64,000 nt of DNA from Dokdonella_A sp963758365 (lineage in GTDB: Bacteria; Pseudomonadota; Gammaproteobacteria; Xanthomonadales; Rhodanobacteraceae). Under the pieces are notes generated by a model. The model was not told the DNA's origin, made no database searches, and saw nothing but the letters and a program-made list of their open reading frames with translations. Positions within the stretch are counted from its first letter, which is position 1, and each line of letters opens with the position of its first letter. Location of the stretch: the NCBI GenBank assembly GCA_963758365.1, contig CAVWVB010000001.1, forward strand, positions 3,286,001 to 3,350,000, read 5' to 3'. This document shows, in pieces, positions 24,401 through 32,262 of the stretch. Both the position numbers and the translations under genes were made by a program.

Positions 24401-27376
24401 GTCGTGTTGCGTCAGAACGGCACGGAGACAGTCAAGGCGGTGCTGCGCGATCGCCTGGGATCGCAGGTCATGTTGTCGAGTGGCGGAAGCGGTCCAGGCG
24501 GGCTGCCCGCACCGACTCTGAGCGCGACCCCCAATCCGAGCCTGGACGGCCACTACACCGTGAGCTGGGGTGAAGTTGCAGGTGCGACCAGTTACGTGCT
24601 CAAGGAACAGACTGCGGGCGGCGAGGCGACCACGGTGTATTCGGGCGTTGGCCCGAGCTGGTCGCCGCCTTCCGCGCGGCCGCCAGGCAGCTACGTCTAC
24701 ACCGCGCAGGCCTGCGCGAGCGCCTGCGGTGCGGTCAGTGCCGCACTGATCGAAGACGTGGCCCTGCCTCCGCCGACCTCGATCAGCGCAAGCCCGAACC
24801 CGAGCGCCAACGGCAGCTACACAGTGAGCTGGAGCAACGTTCCCGGTGCGCTCAGCTACACACTGGAGGAACTGGTCAGCGGTGGCAATTGGGCGCCAGT
24901 GTGCGTCGGCAGCCCGGCCATCAGTTGCTCGATCACTGGACGACCGGGCGGCACCTACAGCTACCGCGCACGCGCATGCACGAACGTATGCGGCGCGCCG
25001 AGCCCCACGGTCACCGAGACCGTGCAAGGCGGCGCCACCCTGCCGCCTCCGGCCACGATCAGCGCGAGCCCGAACCCGAGCACGACCGGCAGCTACACGG
25101 TGATCTGGAGCGCGGTCAGCGGCGCGGCGAACTACTGCATCCAGGAGAAGATCGGCAGCGGCGGCTGGTCGGCCTGCGAGATGGTGACGAGCACCTCGCG
25201 CGCCTACACGGCCCGCCCGAGCGGAAGCTACAGCTACCGCGTGCAGGCGTGCAATGCCAATGGCTGCAGCGCCTATAGCGCCACGGTCATCGAGACCGTG
25301 AACATCGCCGCTCCCCCGCAGACCCCGCAGCAGCCGACGGCGAGCCCGTACTACAGCCTCGATGGCGACTTCACGGTGAGCTGGAACGCGGTGCCGGTGG
25401 TGCCCGGTGGCGGCAGCAACAGCTATCGCCTGGAAGAATCGACGCTCGATCCGAACACCTGGACCGAGCGCTACAACGGAGCGGGCACGAGCTGGGCCAC
25501 GACTAACCGGCCGGATGGTCAATACCGCTACCGCGTGCGTGCGTGCAACAGCCAGGGCTGCAGCCCCTACAGTCCCATCGGGTTTGAAGTCGTGCGCCAC
25601 GTGCCGGATATCCCGACCGGTCTGATCGGTTCACCGAACCCGAGCACGGGCACGTTCACACTGAGCTGGTCGGCCTCGGCCACGGCGACCTACTACGAGG
25701 TCCAGGAGCAGCTCAACGGCGGCGCATGGACCGCAGTGCTCGATGGCGGCACGCTGCATGGCACGAGCGTCACCCTGACGCGTGGCAACGGCAGCTACCA
25801 GTATCACGTGCGTGCGTGCTTCTTCGGCGACCAGGTGCGCTGCAGTGTCTACTCGGCGAGCTGGGCGCAGACCGTGGAGGGCAGCACGACACCGCCGGCG
25901 CCGGCCTCGATCAGTGGCCCGAGTGGCTGTACAGCCTCGCCGCGCACGTACACGATCAGCTGGGACGGCGTCAGCCAGGCGACCAGCTACGACTTGCACG
26001 AGACCAATACGAGCTCGCCGGCCGAACAGATTCTCGTCACCAGTGCGACCAGTCAGAGCCTGACCCGCAGCCGCATCCTGCCCGAGGACTCGACCACCTA
26101 CGACTACGAGGTGCGCGCCTGCGCCGGCAGCGGATCCAGCCGGCAATGCTCACCCTACCGCGGCACCGCGCACGCCTGCGTCGGCATCCCGAACCTGATC
26201 GGCGCGCCCGACAGCCAGACCGGCTCGGCCTACGACGCGTTCGGCAAAGTGCGCAACGGCGACTACTCGGACCGCCCCAACGGCACCCTGGACCTGCTGC
26301 CCGACACGCTGCGCGGATTCACCGCCCACCAGCATGTCGATGCAGTGCAACTGATCCACATGAACGGACGCATCTACGACTACCAGCTCGGAAGGTTCCT
26401 CAGTGTCGACCCGGTCATCCAGTTCCCGAGCAATACCCAGAGCCTCAATCCCTATAGCTACATCCTCAACAACCCACTCGCCGGACGAGACCCGACGGGC
26501 TACGAGGCGTGCACCGGATCGCATATCGATCGCAACGACGGATCGAGCTGTGCGGGACAAGGGGTCAGCGGTGGCGGGTCCAACAGCCCGAGCAAGGAGC
26601 AGCAAGCGCAGGCGCGCGGTTCGAGTCGTTCGAACGGCGCGGTCGCGTCGGGCGGGTTCAAGGGACCAGGCACGCAACGATCGCAGAACGTTGACACACC
26701 GAATATTGGAAGCCCCACGGGCAACACGGCGAGCAGCTCGGGCAGCATACCGACGCTAGAAACCGTCAGCGTGGGCGCGCGCTATCCTGGGGGCGAGTCG
26801 GTCGTTCCGGGTGACTGGTCGACTTCGATGAACGGGCGCGTCCTCAACGCGGAATGGGGACAGTATCTGGGCGAGGAAGAAAGCCGCATCGCCAACGGCA
26901 TGATTACAGGCTTCTACAGCTTCCAGCTGCAACTGGTATTGTCGCAGTTCAGTGGAGATGCGCCCGCCGCTGGACTGGCTGGGGGCCTTGGTGCTCTCAG
27001 AACGGCCGGTGGCATAGCGGAGGAAGGAGCTTTAGGCTACCGATCGTTTTCTGCATTAAAAAGGGCAGAGGGAGCCGCGGGACCCGGGGTGGTTGTCATT
27101 GGAGAAGACATGCAGGGGCGAGTGATTCCGGCAGCTAAATCAATCGGTGCGGAATGGTACAAGCCCCGAGGGAAGAATCCGGAGAGCTGGATGGAAAACA
27201 ACCGCAGGTGGATCAATAAAAAAATGAACGAGGGGTGTCGCGTTCTGGATTGTGGGGCTGCGCCTGGACGCTCGAACTATCCAGGGCCGACAAGCCCATA
27301 CTACAAAATGGAACTTAACCAAATGCAGAAGCGTAGCTATCCATCTGAGCGCCTCGATATCGACGGTGGAGGTTGA
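18407..27376 (+). CDS. Giant Sec-exported SpvB/FG-GAP/RHS polymorphic toxin with Fn3-like insertion
   Basis: The 2989-residue protein has a Sec signal (about residues 1-31). Residues 30-330 form an SpvB/TcdB N-terminal domain (ALNYNSRGGDGIAGMGWSL). FG-GAP/VCBS Asp-rich repeats follow (DLDGDGTRE, DVNGDGRTD, DFDGDGLPD, DVNGDGLED, DVDGDGKSD at about 391-730). YD/RHS repeats of the TcB/TcC shell occupy about 1370-2020 (YDEFGRL, YDRLGRP, YDALGRL). After VLRDRLGSQVMLS the RHS core is interrupted by six Fn3-like repeats (2035-2600). It resumes at AYDAFGKVRNGDYSD and ends in LNPYSYILNNPLAGRDPTGY at about 2699. The last 290 residues are a linker, a shared pre-toxin segment and a tip (IGEDMQGRVIPAAKSIGAE... 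NRRWINKKMNEG). That tip resembles a recurrent RHS tip family whose activity I cannot name. RBS GGGAGAGGGG precedes the ATG. Confidence 0.9.
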   Translation: MLFIQFGRSCAGSFIGAVICTLVAGMASASLPPRGDLASSLMSPEVLLDSAPAHDPTTGTLAGQADTDGGAATYTVPIDVPPGRAGMQPSLALNYNSRGGDGIAGMGWSLSGTSSIHRCPQTPEQDGASVGVSYSNNDRLCLDGQRLVKVSSGAYGQSGSEYRTEVDSHARIYQAGGDLTAAASCFRVEQKDGRILHYGAVVSPAMTCLASTAHARVVPAGVTQPLSWQIEKIEDRVGNNQLYSYADMGNGEVLLSSISYTGSGASAGDRRVEFAYLARSSAASGVKDIASSYLTGGLSMQTRALQSISTKSGASLVRTVKPTYVASPYSGRLLLKSLTECGYAGSTPQCHPATQFSMATSALNHTLTSLAGLGLPGLDTSANHIESLRVVADLDGDGTRETAVVLVQPDGTKKIFLAQLTADHVVHGAVDLTGVLSLSQEDYADFDNDGRAELIKGPASAGDYQNLRLEVWNLGRGDIARSNPFRSVDTNIPFPWVDSVSRTTADVNGDGRTDVVVTKRSSACGSDAGSLNYGVFAYLNANPPGVLGTAATFAVPTQPLFCLARTGSGFSLAQETIDHIGDFDGDGLPDFYIHKTVAFNGNTVLSGVRLVQRTGTSLTVSAKTCSQMGLRDAPGSTNDDCNWYQGYATRWMDVNGDGLEDFVIARPTQSWRVHLNQGGAFGQEIDTNSMDGLDAEASTNAPFFKSFRYADRLPEMDVDGDGKSDPLVVSASQGFALKMCGFAKVQQLAAGECPNGAPAITGPDNIAYCPAYACPEDPGGALRMPPNNGAPAIGYPATWHDLEQPGTYYPVFGTYKGGPSSSGVPSQGFADQSVYHLAMLKFEQTGVATIKASRIETALVSNLQGAAAQDLYGDGLSDLTTYVGAPSAEGQIGVQRFPGHLVVADGIWGPANLPDGTLICSASAFGTSCPLQNQTVPYANVNTGANAFNLTLANLPSDDPPRNLSSAATASYLPELLRAVSDGVGDYALWAYAPLAQPINQGGIPLYTVPSETGYEDSHHYYFSSSMPVVTGMTRNNGAGSEFGFRAAVYGYTEAMYNHLGRGFQGFHAITSLTSTFNLSRRIKTTSTYHQKFPLTGKVASIVSSNPDSRSGAAFLSEIDTWICGLSNRSACPTGNALPPTTGSTIYAPVLDKQRVDRLDLASGAAVSHVETINASSAVATSSGWDQYGNLRNQRVISSDDGAGGRFIGSHTVSTTNTYAAADLANWWLDRLQGSTMTGSIAYDVTHALPTGASAPDRSVTTTYQWNNDRTPLSQTLQPGVSNQERTTTYSYPTPSYGLPRQVSITGSGITVPRTTNFTYTKDGTTEAMDGYFVFGTTNALGYRTTTERSTRDGQVAVLTDPNSLKMINTYDEFGRLKQIAYRDASGGVLLPNLSISQSRCSGGAHSSCPGGYAEDGNQDWAAWRVTRVQNGYPTIVDWFDALGRRIKHAERGLDGRFAQTVTSYDDMNTIAEQSTPFFSGSVPYFTAWNYDRLGRPTAKQSPGGELDPAHGDIVTTYAYNGSKTTIKVRASGVSSNCSSGTNLCMNMTRSYDVLGRLEQTSQDNGGTANYAVTNYWYDGTGNPVAARDAEANVIRASYDDVGHRTDLYDPDAGHSSFSYDALGEVLRQTDARGVYTDHVYDALGRLTQRTATNAGAIEPNPKVLRDSWSYDPFGGIGLLDYAQRRKGASVASLAQIWKQANSYESATKRLSSQSTTLDGQSTAWSTGYSYDSYGREQTTTYPASSGVAVRKGYSASGHVNLLANDVTDTVYWTGTSADAWGNITAETYAGNINGSHQSYASTGQSKQRKWTSGSALLNQLDYIYDSFGNLKSQGTQATGVDASESYVYDGLQRLTRADRSGVAGNPSAVTYQYRPSGNLSAKSDYSFAVAGSYQYGGNGCGPHGVSQVARSGGSWTYNCDAAGNVVGGNALTAGYDFNNQPWSVSRSGSGVAQFAYDTDGEVYERQTSDETTWFGPRGYELSLVGSQSIQRHELGPVVVLRQNGTETVKAVLRDRLGSQVMLSSGGSGPGGLPAPTLSATPNPSLDGHYTVSWGEVAGATSYVLKEQTAGGEATTVYSGVGPSWSPPSARPPGSYVYTAQACASACGAVSAALIEDVALPPPTSISASPNPSANGSYTVSWSNVPGALSYTLEELVSGGNWAPVCVGSPAISCSITGRPGGTYSYRARACTNVCGAPSPTVTETVQGGATLPPPATISASPNPSTTGSYTVIWSAVSGAANYCIQEKIGSGGWSACEMVTSTSRAYTARPSGSYSYRVQACNANGCSAYSATVIETVNIAAPPQTPQQPTASPYYSLDGDFTVSWNAVPVVPGGGSNSYRLEESTLDPNTWTERYNGAGTSWATTNRPDGQYRYRVRACNSQGCSPYSPIGFEVVRHVPDIPTGLIGSPNPSTGTFTLSWSASATATYYEVQEQLNGGAWTAVLDGGTLHGTSVTLTRGNGSYQYHVRACFFGDQVRCSVYSASWAQTVEGSTTPPAPASISGPSGCTASPRTYTISWDGVSQATSYDLHETNTSSPAEQILVTSATSQSLTRSRILPEDSTTYDYEVRACAGSGSSRQCSPYRGTAHACVGIPNLIGAPDSQTGSAYDAFGKVRNGDYSDRPNGTLDLLPDTLRGFTAHQHVDAVQLIHMNGRIYDYQLGRFLSVDPVIQFPSNTQSLNPYSYILNNPLAGRDPTGYEACTGSHIDRNDGSSCAGQGVSGGGSNSPSKEQQAQARGSSRSNGAVASGGFKGPGTQRSQNVDTPNIGSPTGNTASSSGSIPTLETVSVGARYPGGESVVPGDWSTSMNGRVLNAEWGQYLGEEESRIANGMITGFYSFQLQLVLSQFSGDAPAAGLAGGLGALRTAGGIAEEGALGYRSFSALKRAEGAAGPGVVVIGEDMQGRVIPAAKSIGAEWYKPRGKNPESWMENNRRWINKKMNEGCRVLDCGAAPGRSNYPGPTSPYYKMELNQMQKRSYPSERLDIDGGG
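24511..26180 (+). repeat. Six tandem Fn3-like repeats inside the RHS core
   Basis: Units of about 80-100 residues begin with variants of P-x-x-S-P-N-P-S followed by G-[ST]-[YF]-T-[VL]-S-W and end with a Y-x-[YH]-x-V-[RQ]-A-C strand, for example SASPNPSANGSYTVSW and YSYRARACTNVCG. The W, the tyrosine-rich strand and the paired Cys fit a fibronectin type III-like beta sandwich. Copies 5 and 6 and parts of copy 2 recur in the downstream orphan modules, giving homology for recombination. Confidence 0.8.
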
Positions 27377-27378
27377 CG

Positions 27379-27591
27379 GTGCCCATTCGAATCTCAAAGA
27401 CCATGGAGGGATATAGTGCTGAAGTAACGCCTCCGCACGGCAATGGAAGCGCTTGGAAGACAGAACATCCGATGCAGCTTCAAGGGTTGATTGATGCCTT
27501 GCTCGCTCGGGGATGTCACCAAACTGACGTTGGCGATGCTCTTTACGAGGCAGATCCCAATTGGCGAGTGAGCCTGCGCGCAAACGAGTGA
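27379..27591 (+). CDS. Candidate immunity protein for the full-length Rhs toxin
   Basis: This 70-residue small acidic protein starts at the GTG at 27379, six bases after GGAGG (27368-27372) and 2 bp past the toxin stop. A TTG overlapping the stop also keeps the frame but would leave no ribosome-binding spacing. No family was recognised. Immunity role is inferred solely from its position directly behind a polymorphic toxin tip, and the local DNA is AT-richer than the RHS body, as usual for such pairs. Confidence 0.65.
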   Translation: MPIRISKTMEGYSAEVTPPHGNGSAWKTEHPMQLQGLIDALLARGCHQTDVGDALYEADPNWRVSLRANE

Positions 27592-27596
27592 CGGGC

Positions 27597-27636
27597 CACA
27601 ACGGGGTCCCACAACGGGGTCTCTCACAACGGGGTC
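27597..27636 (+). repeat. Three copies of CACAACGGGGTC
   Basis: Exact 12-bp copies start at 27597, 27610 and 27625. The last continues as GGGGTCAAGTTCACTTT. The motif is like the GGGGTCAGAGT-type ends seen near REP-associated (IS200-like) transposase elements. It sits precisely at the junction between the first immunity gene and the next RHS module. A related copy is at 35271-35290. Confidence 0.55.
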
Positions 27637-27741
27637 AAGTTCACTTTATTCCGATCTCGGTCGGCAGCCCGGCCACCAGCTGCTCGATCACGGGCCGACC
27701 CGGCAGGCACCTACAGCTACCGCGCACGCGCATGCACGAAC

Positions 27742-29163
27742 GTGTGCGGCGCCCCGAGCGGGACGGTTACCGAAACCGTCCAGGGCGGAAGCATTGCACC
27801 ACCCGGGACCATCTATGCGAGTCCTAACCCGAGCACGACCGGCACATACACGGTGAGCTGGGGCCCGGTTAACGGTGCAACGAGCTATCGAATCGAGGAA
27901 CAGGTCAACGGCGGTAGCTGGTCGGCTGGCGAGGTGATCGGTGGGCCCTCGCGTGTCTACACGGGCCGCCCGAGCGGCACGTATACCTACCGCGTGCAGG
28001 CCTGCAACGCGAGCGGATGCAGCGGCTACAGTCCGACGGTTACCGAGACGGTAAGCATCATCTCGCCACCGGGTATTCCACAAGGCTTGTTCGCGAGCCC
28101 GTACTACAGCCTCAACGGCAGCTTCACGATGAGCTGGCAGCCGGTCGCGACGGTGCCGGGGGCAGGCGGCAACACCTATCGGCTCGAAGAGTCGACGACG
28201 CCCAATACGTGGACGGAGGTCTATGACGCAAGCGCTACGAGCTGGAGCACAAGCAATCGAGTGGACGGGCTGTACTCCTACCGGGTGCGCGCGTGCAACA
28301 ACCAAGGGTGCAGCGGCTACAGCGCAACCGGCTATGAAGTCGTGCGCCACGTGCCGGATATCCCGACCGGGCTGAACGGAGATCCGAACCCGAGCACGGG
28401 CACGTTCACGCTGAGCTGGTCGGCCTCGGCGACCGCGACCTACTACGAGGTCCAGGAGCAGCTCAATGGCGGCGCATGGACCGCGGTGCTCGATGGCGGC
28501 ACGCTGCATGGCACGAGCGTCACCCTGACGCGTGGCAACGGCAGTTACCAGTATCACGTGCGTGCGTGCTTCTTCGGCGACCAGGTGCGCTGCAGTGTCT
28601 ACTCGGCGAGCTGGGCGCAGACCGTGGAGGGCAGCACGACACCGCCGGCGCCGGCCTCGATCAGTGGCCCGAGTGGCTGTACAGCCTCGCCGCGCACGTA
28701 CACGATCAGCTGGGACGGCGTCAGCCAGGCGACCAGCTACGACTTGCACGAGACCAATACGAGCTCGCCGGCCGAACAGATTCTCGTCACCAGTGCGACC
28801 AGTCAGAGCCTGACCCGCAGCCGCATCCTGCCCGAGGACTCGACCACCTACGACTACGAGGTGCGCGCCTGTGCCGGCAGTGGCGCGAGCCGGCAATGCT
28901 CGCCCTACCGCGGCACCGCCCACGCGTGCGTGGGCATCCCGAACGCGGTCAACGGACCGCAAAGCGCGACCGGCTCGGCCTACGACGCGTTCGGCAAGGC
29001 GCGCAACGGCGACTACTCGGATCGACCCAACGGCACCCTGGACCGGCTGCCCGACACCCTGCGCGGGTTCACCGCTCATCAGCACGTCGATGCGGTGCAG
29101 CTGATCCACATGAACGGGCGCATCTACGACTACCAGCTCGGAAGGTTCCTCAGTGTCGACCCG
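27742..29163 (+). repeat. Long direct repeat, copy A (with 32348-33769)
   Basis: By eye, and because translations in three frames agree, this 1.4-kb stretch looks identical to 32348-33769 (offset 4606). The first differences appear just after, where GACCCGGTC here reads GATCCGATC in the other copy. This implies recent duplication or gene conversion between orphan modules 2 and 4. Confidence 0.8.
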
Positions 29164-30066
29164 GTCATCCAGTTCCCGAACAATACCCAGAGCCTCAATC
29201 CGTACAGCTACATCATGAACAACCCGCTTAGCGGAAGGGATCCGAGCGGGTACGAAGTCGACAGCCGCTCAATCTGTGCTCATTCCCCCGGAGCGTGCGG
29301 CGAGATTTACAAGACCGACTCCGTGTCCGCTCTTGCAGCGATCAGCACGAACAGCTCGCATGAGCAGCCGCATGACAGCATGGAGACAACAGGCCCCTCT
29401 TCGGCACCGAGGAGTGGAAACAGCGCAGCGGACATCGGTAATCTATCGCTCGCCAAAGGAACAATTGTTGCGCAGAATACGAATTCACACGATCTCGATC
29501 CGAGCGTGTGCGCCGAAATGGGAGGGGGCTACTGCGAGAAGGAGACCGCGCGCCGCGACAGCGCAAGGAACATAGCGGATGTTGCGAGCAAGACGGCGGA
29601 TGTTGTCGATGAAGTAGCCGTCACTGCCGTGGAAACGGCGGTAATCCCGGGAGGGGCTGCCGCAAAAGGCGCGTTGAAGGCTATTGAGAAAGGAGCGGCG
29701 GTCCTAAACAATGTCAGGCGCGCTTCATCGGCCGCGAAGGAAACAGTCGCGGCCGAAGAGGCTTTCCATTACACGTTCAGCAAAGCGGTAGTTTCGATTG
29801 AACGCGAGGGGCTTCGCGCTGGTTCGTATGCAACGCCGAACGGAGCTCTAAGACCGTTGCAGGCGCATATCGATCTTGCGCTTTCTCCAAACCGAGGGCT
29901 GCCTGGCGCGCTCCTTCGCGTCGATCTTGCTGGATTACGGCAGGCGGGGTACGAGATCCCCGAAATCTCCCAGGTCGCAAGGAGCTATGGAATGCCAGGT
30001 GGCGGGTTCGAAATGCAGTTCCCATATCGAATTCCACCTGAGTTCATCAGTGTGGTGCGGCCATGA
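27742..30066 (+). CDS. Orphan rhs module 2: Fn3-like repeats, RHS core, putative ADP-ribosyltransferase-like tip
   Basis: A 5'-truncated rhs gene. Homology to the full-length protein begins near 27661 at the second Fn3-like unit, but a one-base insertion near 27700 shifts frame, so the open frame starts at an internal GTG with no ribosome-binding site. The Fn3 units, GSAYDAFGKARNGDYSD core and LNPYSYIMNNPLSGRDPSGYE boundary follow. The tip (about residues 674-774) reads FHYTFSKAVVSIEREGLRAG ... DLALSP ... GGGFEMQFPYRIPPEFI. The H-Y start and late Glu suggest a HYD1-like ADP-ribosyltransferase fold, which I hold loosely. Probably silent unless recombined onto the full-length gene. Confidence 0.72.
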   Translation: MCGAPSGTVTETVQGGSIAPPGTIYASPNPSTTGTYTVSWGPVNGATSYRIEEQVNGGSWSAGEVIGGPSRVYTGRPSGTYTYRVQACNASGCSGYSPTVTETVSIISPPGIPQGLFASPYYSLNGSFTMSWQPVATVPGAGGNTYRLEESTTPNTWTEVYDASATSWSTSNRVDGLYSYRVRACNNQGCSGYSATGYEVVRHVPDIPTGLNGDPNPSTGTFTLSWSASATATYYEVQEQLNGGAWTAVLDGGTLHGTSVTLTRGNGSYQYHVRACFFGDQVRCSVYSASWAQTVEGSTTPPAPASISGPSGCTASPRTYTISWDGVSQATSYDLHETNTSSPAEQILVTSATSQSLTRSRILPEDSTTYDYEVRACAGSGASRQCSPYRGTAHACVGIPNAVNGPQSATGSAYDAFGKARNGDYSDRPNGTLDRLPDTLRGFTAHQHVDAVQLIHMNGRIYDYQLGRFLSVDPVIQFPNNTQSLNPYSYIMNNPLSGRDPSGYEVDSRSICAHSPGACGEIYKTDSVSALAAISTNSSHEQPHDSMETTGPSSAPRSGNSAADIGNLSLAKGTIVAQNTNSHDLDPSVCAEMGGGYCEKETARRDSARNIADVASKTADVVDEVAVTAVETAVIPGGAAAKGALKAIEKGAAVLNNVRRASSAAKETVAAEEAFHYTFSKAVVSIEREGLRAGSYATPNGALRPLQAHIDLALSPNRGLPGALLRVDLAGLRQAGYEIPEISQVARSYGMPGGGFEMQFPYRIPPEFISVVRP

Positions 30067-30413
30067 ATCTTGATGAGTTTCGGAAAGAGATGTGGGCATA
30101 CCGGCAAGCGTCTGACAGAGACGCCAACGCCCTCAAAGAATCAAACATCGCGTGGGAATGGCTGCGCAATCTTTACCGGAAGTTCGACGTCGAAGAGCGA
30201 AAGTTGGCTGATCAGGTGCTGGAGGAGTGGCTTCTGTCGGATGACGAGAATGTGCGTTACGACGCATTAGTGCTGATAGGCGATTTCAGGATCAGCAGAG
30301 CGGTGCCGGTGCTTCAGGAGTTGGCAATTCGCCTCAGACACAGCAAGGTGCCAGGTGCGCCCTATGAACTGAAGAAAGTAGATCGCATTCTCCAAGATCT
30401 CGGCCATACTTGA
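30063..30413 (+). CDS. Candidate immunity protein 2, HEAT-like
   Basis: The 116-residue protein's ATG overlaps the stop of orphan toxin 2 (ATGA), the usual toxin-immunity coupling. Two or three helical pairs are visible. The segment DDENVRYDALVLIGDFRISRAVPVLQELAIRL is a good HEAT/PBS-lyase-like repeat, a scaffold often used by immunity proteins. It likely binds the tip encoded just upstream; that is inference. Confidence 0.72.
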   Translation: MNLDEFRKEMWAYRQASDRDANALKESNIAWEWLRNLYRKFDVEERKLADQVLEEWLLSDDENVRYDALVLIGDFRISRAVPVLQELAIRLRHSKVPGAPYELKKVDRILQDLGHT

Positions 30414-30585
30414 AATTGATGGGAGTGCTGTTCTGACAAGCGTGCAGGATAGACCAGCGTCCACTCGTGCTTGATGCGACTCGGCGGGCTGATTGGACAG
30501 TTCAAAAGAGCGCGGCGTGACGTCCCGGTTTGGCGAGGGGAGTATGTACCCTCGTGCCCACGGGTCACTGTGAGATCAGTAGCAG
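30414..30585. other. Junction between immunity gene 2 and rhs module 3
   Basis: 172 bases without a convincing gene. RHS homology of module 3 begins abruptly at about 30586 within the sixth Fn3-like unit (SSPAEQILVTSATSQ). The module 3 frame is open from a TTG at 30530 inside this stretch, but that start has no support. Confidence 0.5.
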
Positions 30586-31984
30586 CTCGCCGGCCGAGCA
30601 GATCCTCGTCACGAGTGCGACCAGTCAGTCGCTGACGCGCAGCCGCATCCTGCCCGAGGACTCGACCACGTATCAGTACGAGGTGCGTGCCTGCGCCGGC
30701 AGCGGCGCGAGCCGACAGTGTTCGCCCTACCGCGGCACCGCGCACGCCTGCGTGGGCATCCCGAACGCGATCAACGGACCGCAGAGCGCGAGCGGCTCGG
30801 CCTACGACGCGTTCGGCAAGGCGCGCAACGGCGACTACTCCGACCGACCTAACGGCACCCTGGACCGGCTGCCCGACACGCTCCGGGGGTTCACCGGCCA
30901 CCCGCATGTCGATGCGGTGCAGCTGATCCACATGGGCGGGCGCCTCTACGACTACCAGCTCGGCCGGTTCCTCAGTGTCGATCCGGTCATCCAGTTCCCG
31001 ACCAATACCCAGAGCCTCAATCCCTATAGCTACATCCTCAACAACCCGCTCAGCGGGCGGGATCCGAGCGGGTATTGCAGCACCGGAACGCACATCACCG
31101 GCGGCAGCGGGCCGAGTTGTGAAGGTCTCGGTGTCAGCGTGATGCAGATCGCATCGCCGAGTGTGAGCGAGATGAAGGCAATGTCCGATCGTGCGATGTC
31201 GCGCTCATACATGCAGTCGATCTTCAATGGCAATGGTTCGGATGCGCAGACCTCCAAAGGTGCGTCGTCGACGCCGCTGAACGGTCAAGCGTCGAACATC
31301 GGCGCACAGTCGGGCACGGTCGGCAGCGCCAGTGCCACGGACCAATCGACGGCGCAGACTACCTACGAGAGGATGTCGCAAGGAAACATATTCGAGCGTG
31401 CGGATGCTGCATTTGTCGCCGGCTTTGGTCAAACCTACGCGGCTTGGCAATCGCTATTTACAGGGCAACCCGGGCGCAATCCCTTCTCTGGCGCGACGGT
31501 CGAAGGCGTTGAGGCGTGGAACGAGCGGTTCCTTTCTGCTGCCACGCTTGCTATTCCCGAAGGGAAGATCGGCGAAGCTTTGAAGGGCGTGCGGGGAGCT
31601 TCTGCGGTAAAAAGTATTGCGACGCCGCGAGGCCCAGCACTGCAGGAGACAACTTCGGAAGCCCTGACTGCATTGGGACAAGTACAGAATGGGGCGACGG
31701 TCTACAGAGCGGGTAGCTTCGGAATTCAAAATGCGGCCGAAGGACAATTTTGGTCTCTGCAAAATCCGGCGATCACTCCCGGCTACGCCGGGCGTATGGG
31801 TATGCCAGGCTCAACAGCGCCAAAGTTTAACTGGATCATGGGTGGACGAGTTTCCAACAGTTCAGATGTAATCACTCGTTCTGCGCCAGGTATCGGGGCA
31901 AACAAGGGCGGCGCAATCGAAGCAGTCGTAGCGCCCGGTGATGTAAGAGCGGACTGGTTCCACATGCTAGATCGAAATCCATGA
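30530..31984 (+). CDS. Orphan rhs module 3: RHS core with distinct toxin tip
   Basis: This 484-residue open frame has a TTG start that is only formal. RHS homology starts near residue 20 in the last Fn3-like unit. It runs through the AYDAFGKARNGDYSDRPNG core to LNPYSYILNNPLSGRDPSGY at about 182, then a Ser/Ala-rich linker. The tip (about 390-484) reads VYRAGSFGIQNAAEGQFWSL ... GYAGRMGMPG ... VITRSAPGIGANKGGAIEAV and ends FHMLDRNP. The Arg at the start, the F-W-S segment and G-x-I-E-x-V resemble ADP-ribosyltransferase-like toxin tips; tentative. The shortest module, missing almost the whole Fn3 array. Confidence 0.7.
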   Translation: MARGVCTLVPTGHCEISSSSPAEQILVTSATSQSLTRSRILPEDSTTYQYEVRACAGSGASRQCSPYRGTAHACVGIPNAINGPQSASGSAYDAFGKARNGDYSDRPNGTLDRLPDTLRGFTGHPHVDAVQLIHMGGRLYDYQLGRFLSVDPVIQFPTNTQSLNPYSYILNNPLSGRDPSGYCSTGTHITGGSGPSCEGLGVSVMQIASPSVSEMKAMSDRAMSRSYMQSIFNGNGSDAQTSKGASSTPLNGQASNIGAQSGTVGSASATDQSTAQTTYERMSQGNIFERADAAFVAGFGQTYAAWQSLFTGQPGRNPFSGATVEGVEAWNERFLSAATLAIPEGKIGEALKGVRGASAVKSIATPRGPALQETTSEALTALGQVQNGATVYRAGSFGIQNAAEGQFWSLQNPAITPGYAGRMGMPGSTAPKFNWIMGGRVSNSSDVITRSAPGIGANKGGAIEAVVAPGDVRADWFHMLDRNP

Positions 31985-32262
31985 ACATACAGCGCATCGC
32001 AAACAACGAGGATCTTGCACAATACCTGCTTCAGCTCGGTGCGGAACTGCACTCGCATGGTTGCATTGACGTAGCGGAGGACGTCCATCGTGCTAGTCGG
32101 TTTGCTGGCGGGTCTTCGTCGGAGTTCCTATATGAAGCCGAAGAAGCACTGAAAAAAGTCGCGGGTTCCTGTGCTGATGTACTCCCGCAAATCGAGATCG
32201 CACAAGTCGTGCGAGTGCTGAAGCAAATCCGTGAGGCATTCGATCAAGTTGGTGGGGCTTAA
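31981..32262 (+). CDS. Candidate immunity protein 3
   Basis: This 93-residue, mostly helical acidic protein (LAQYLLQLGAELHSHG..., EFLYEAEEALKKVAG) has its ATG overlapping the stop of orphan toxin 3 by 4 bp. No family recognised. Immunity role inferred from coupling. RHS homology of module 4 begins only a few bases after its stop. Confidence 0.7.
   Translation: MNIQRIANNEDLAQYLLQLGAELHSHGCIDVAEDVHRASRFAGGSSSEFLYEAEEALKKVAGSCADVLPQIEIAQVVRVLKQIREAFDQVGGA

Noticed and set aside
23693..25600. 635-codon minus-strand open frame
   Set aside because: Antisense to the YD and Fn3 regions of the rhs gene; Arg/Ala/Val-rich product without family features.
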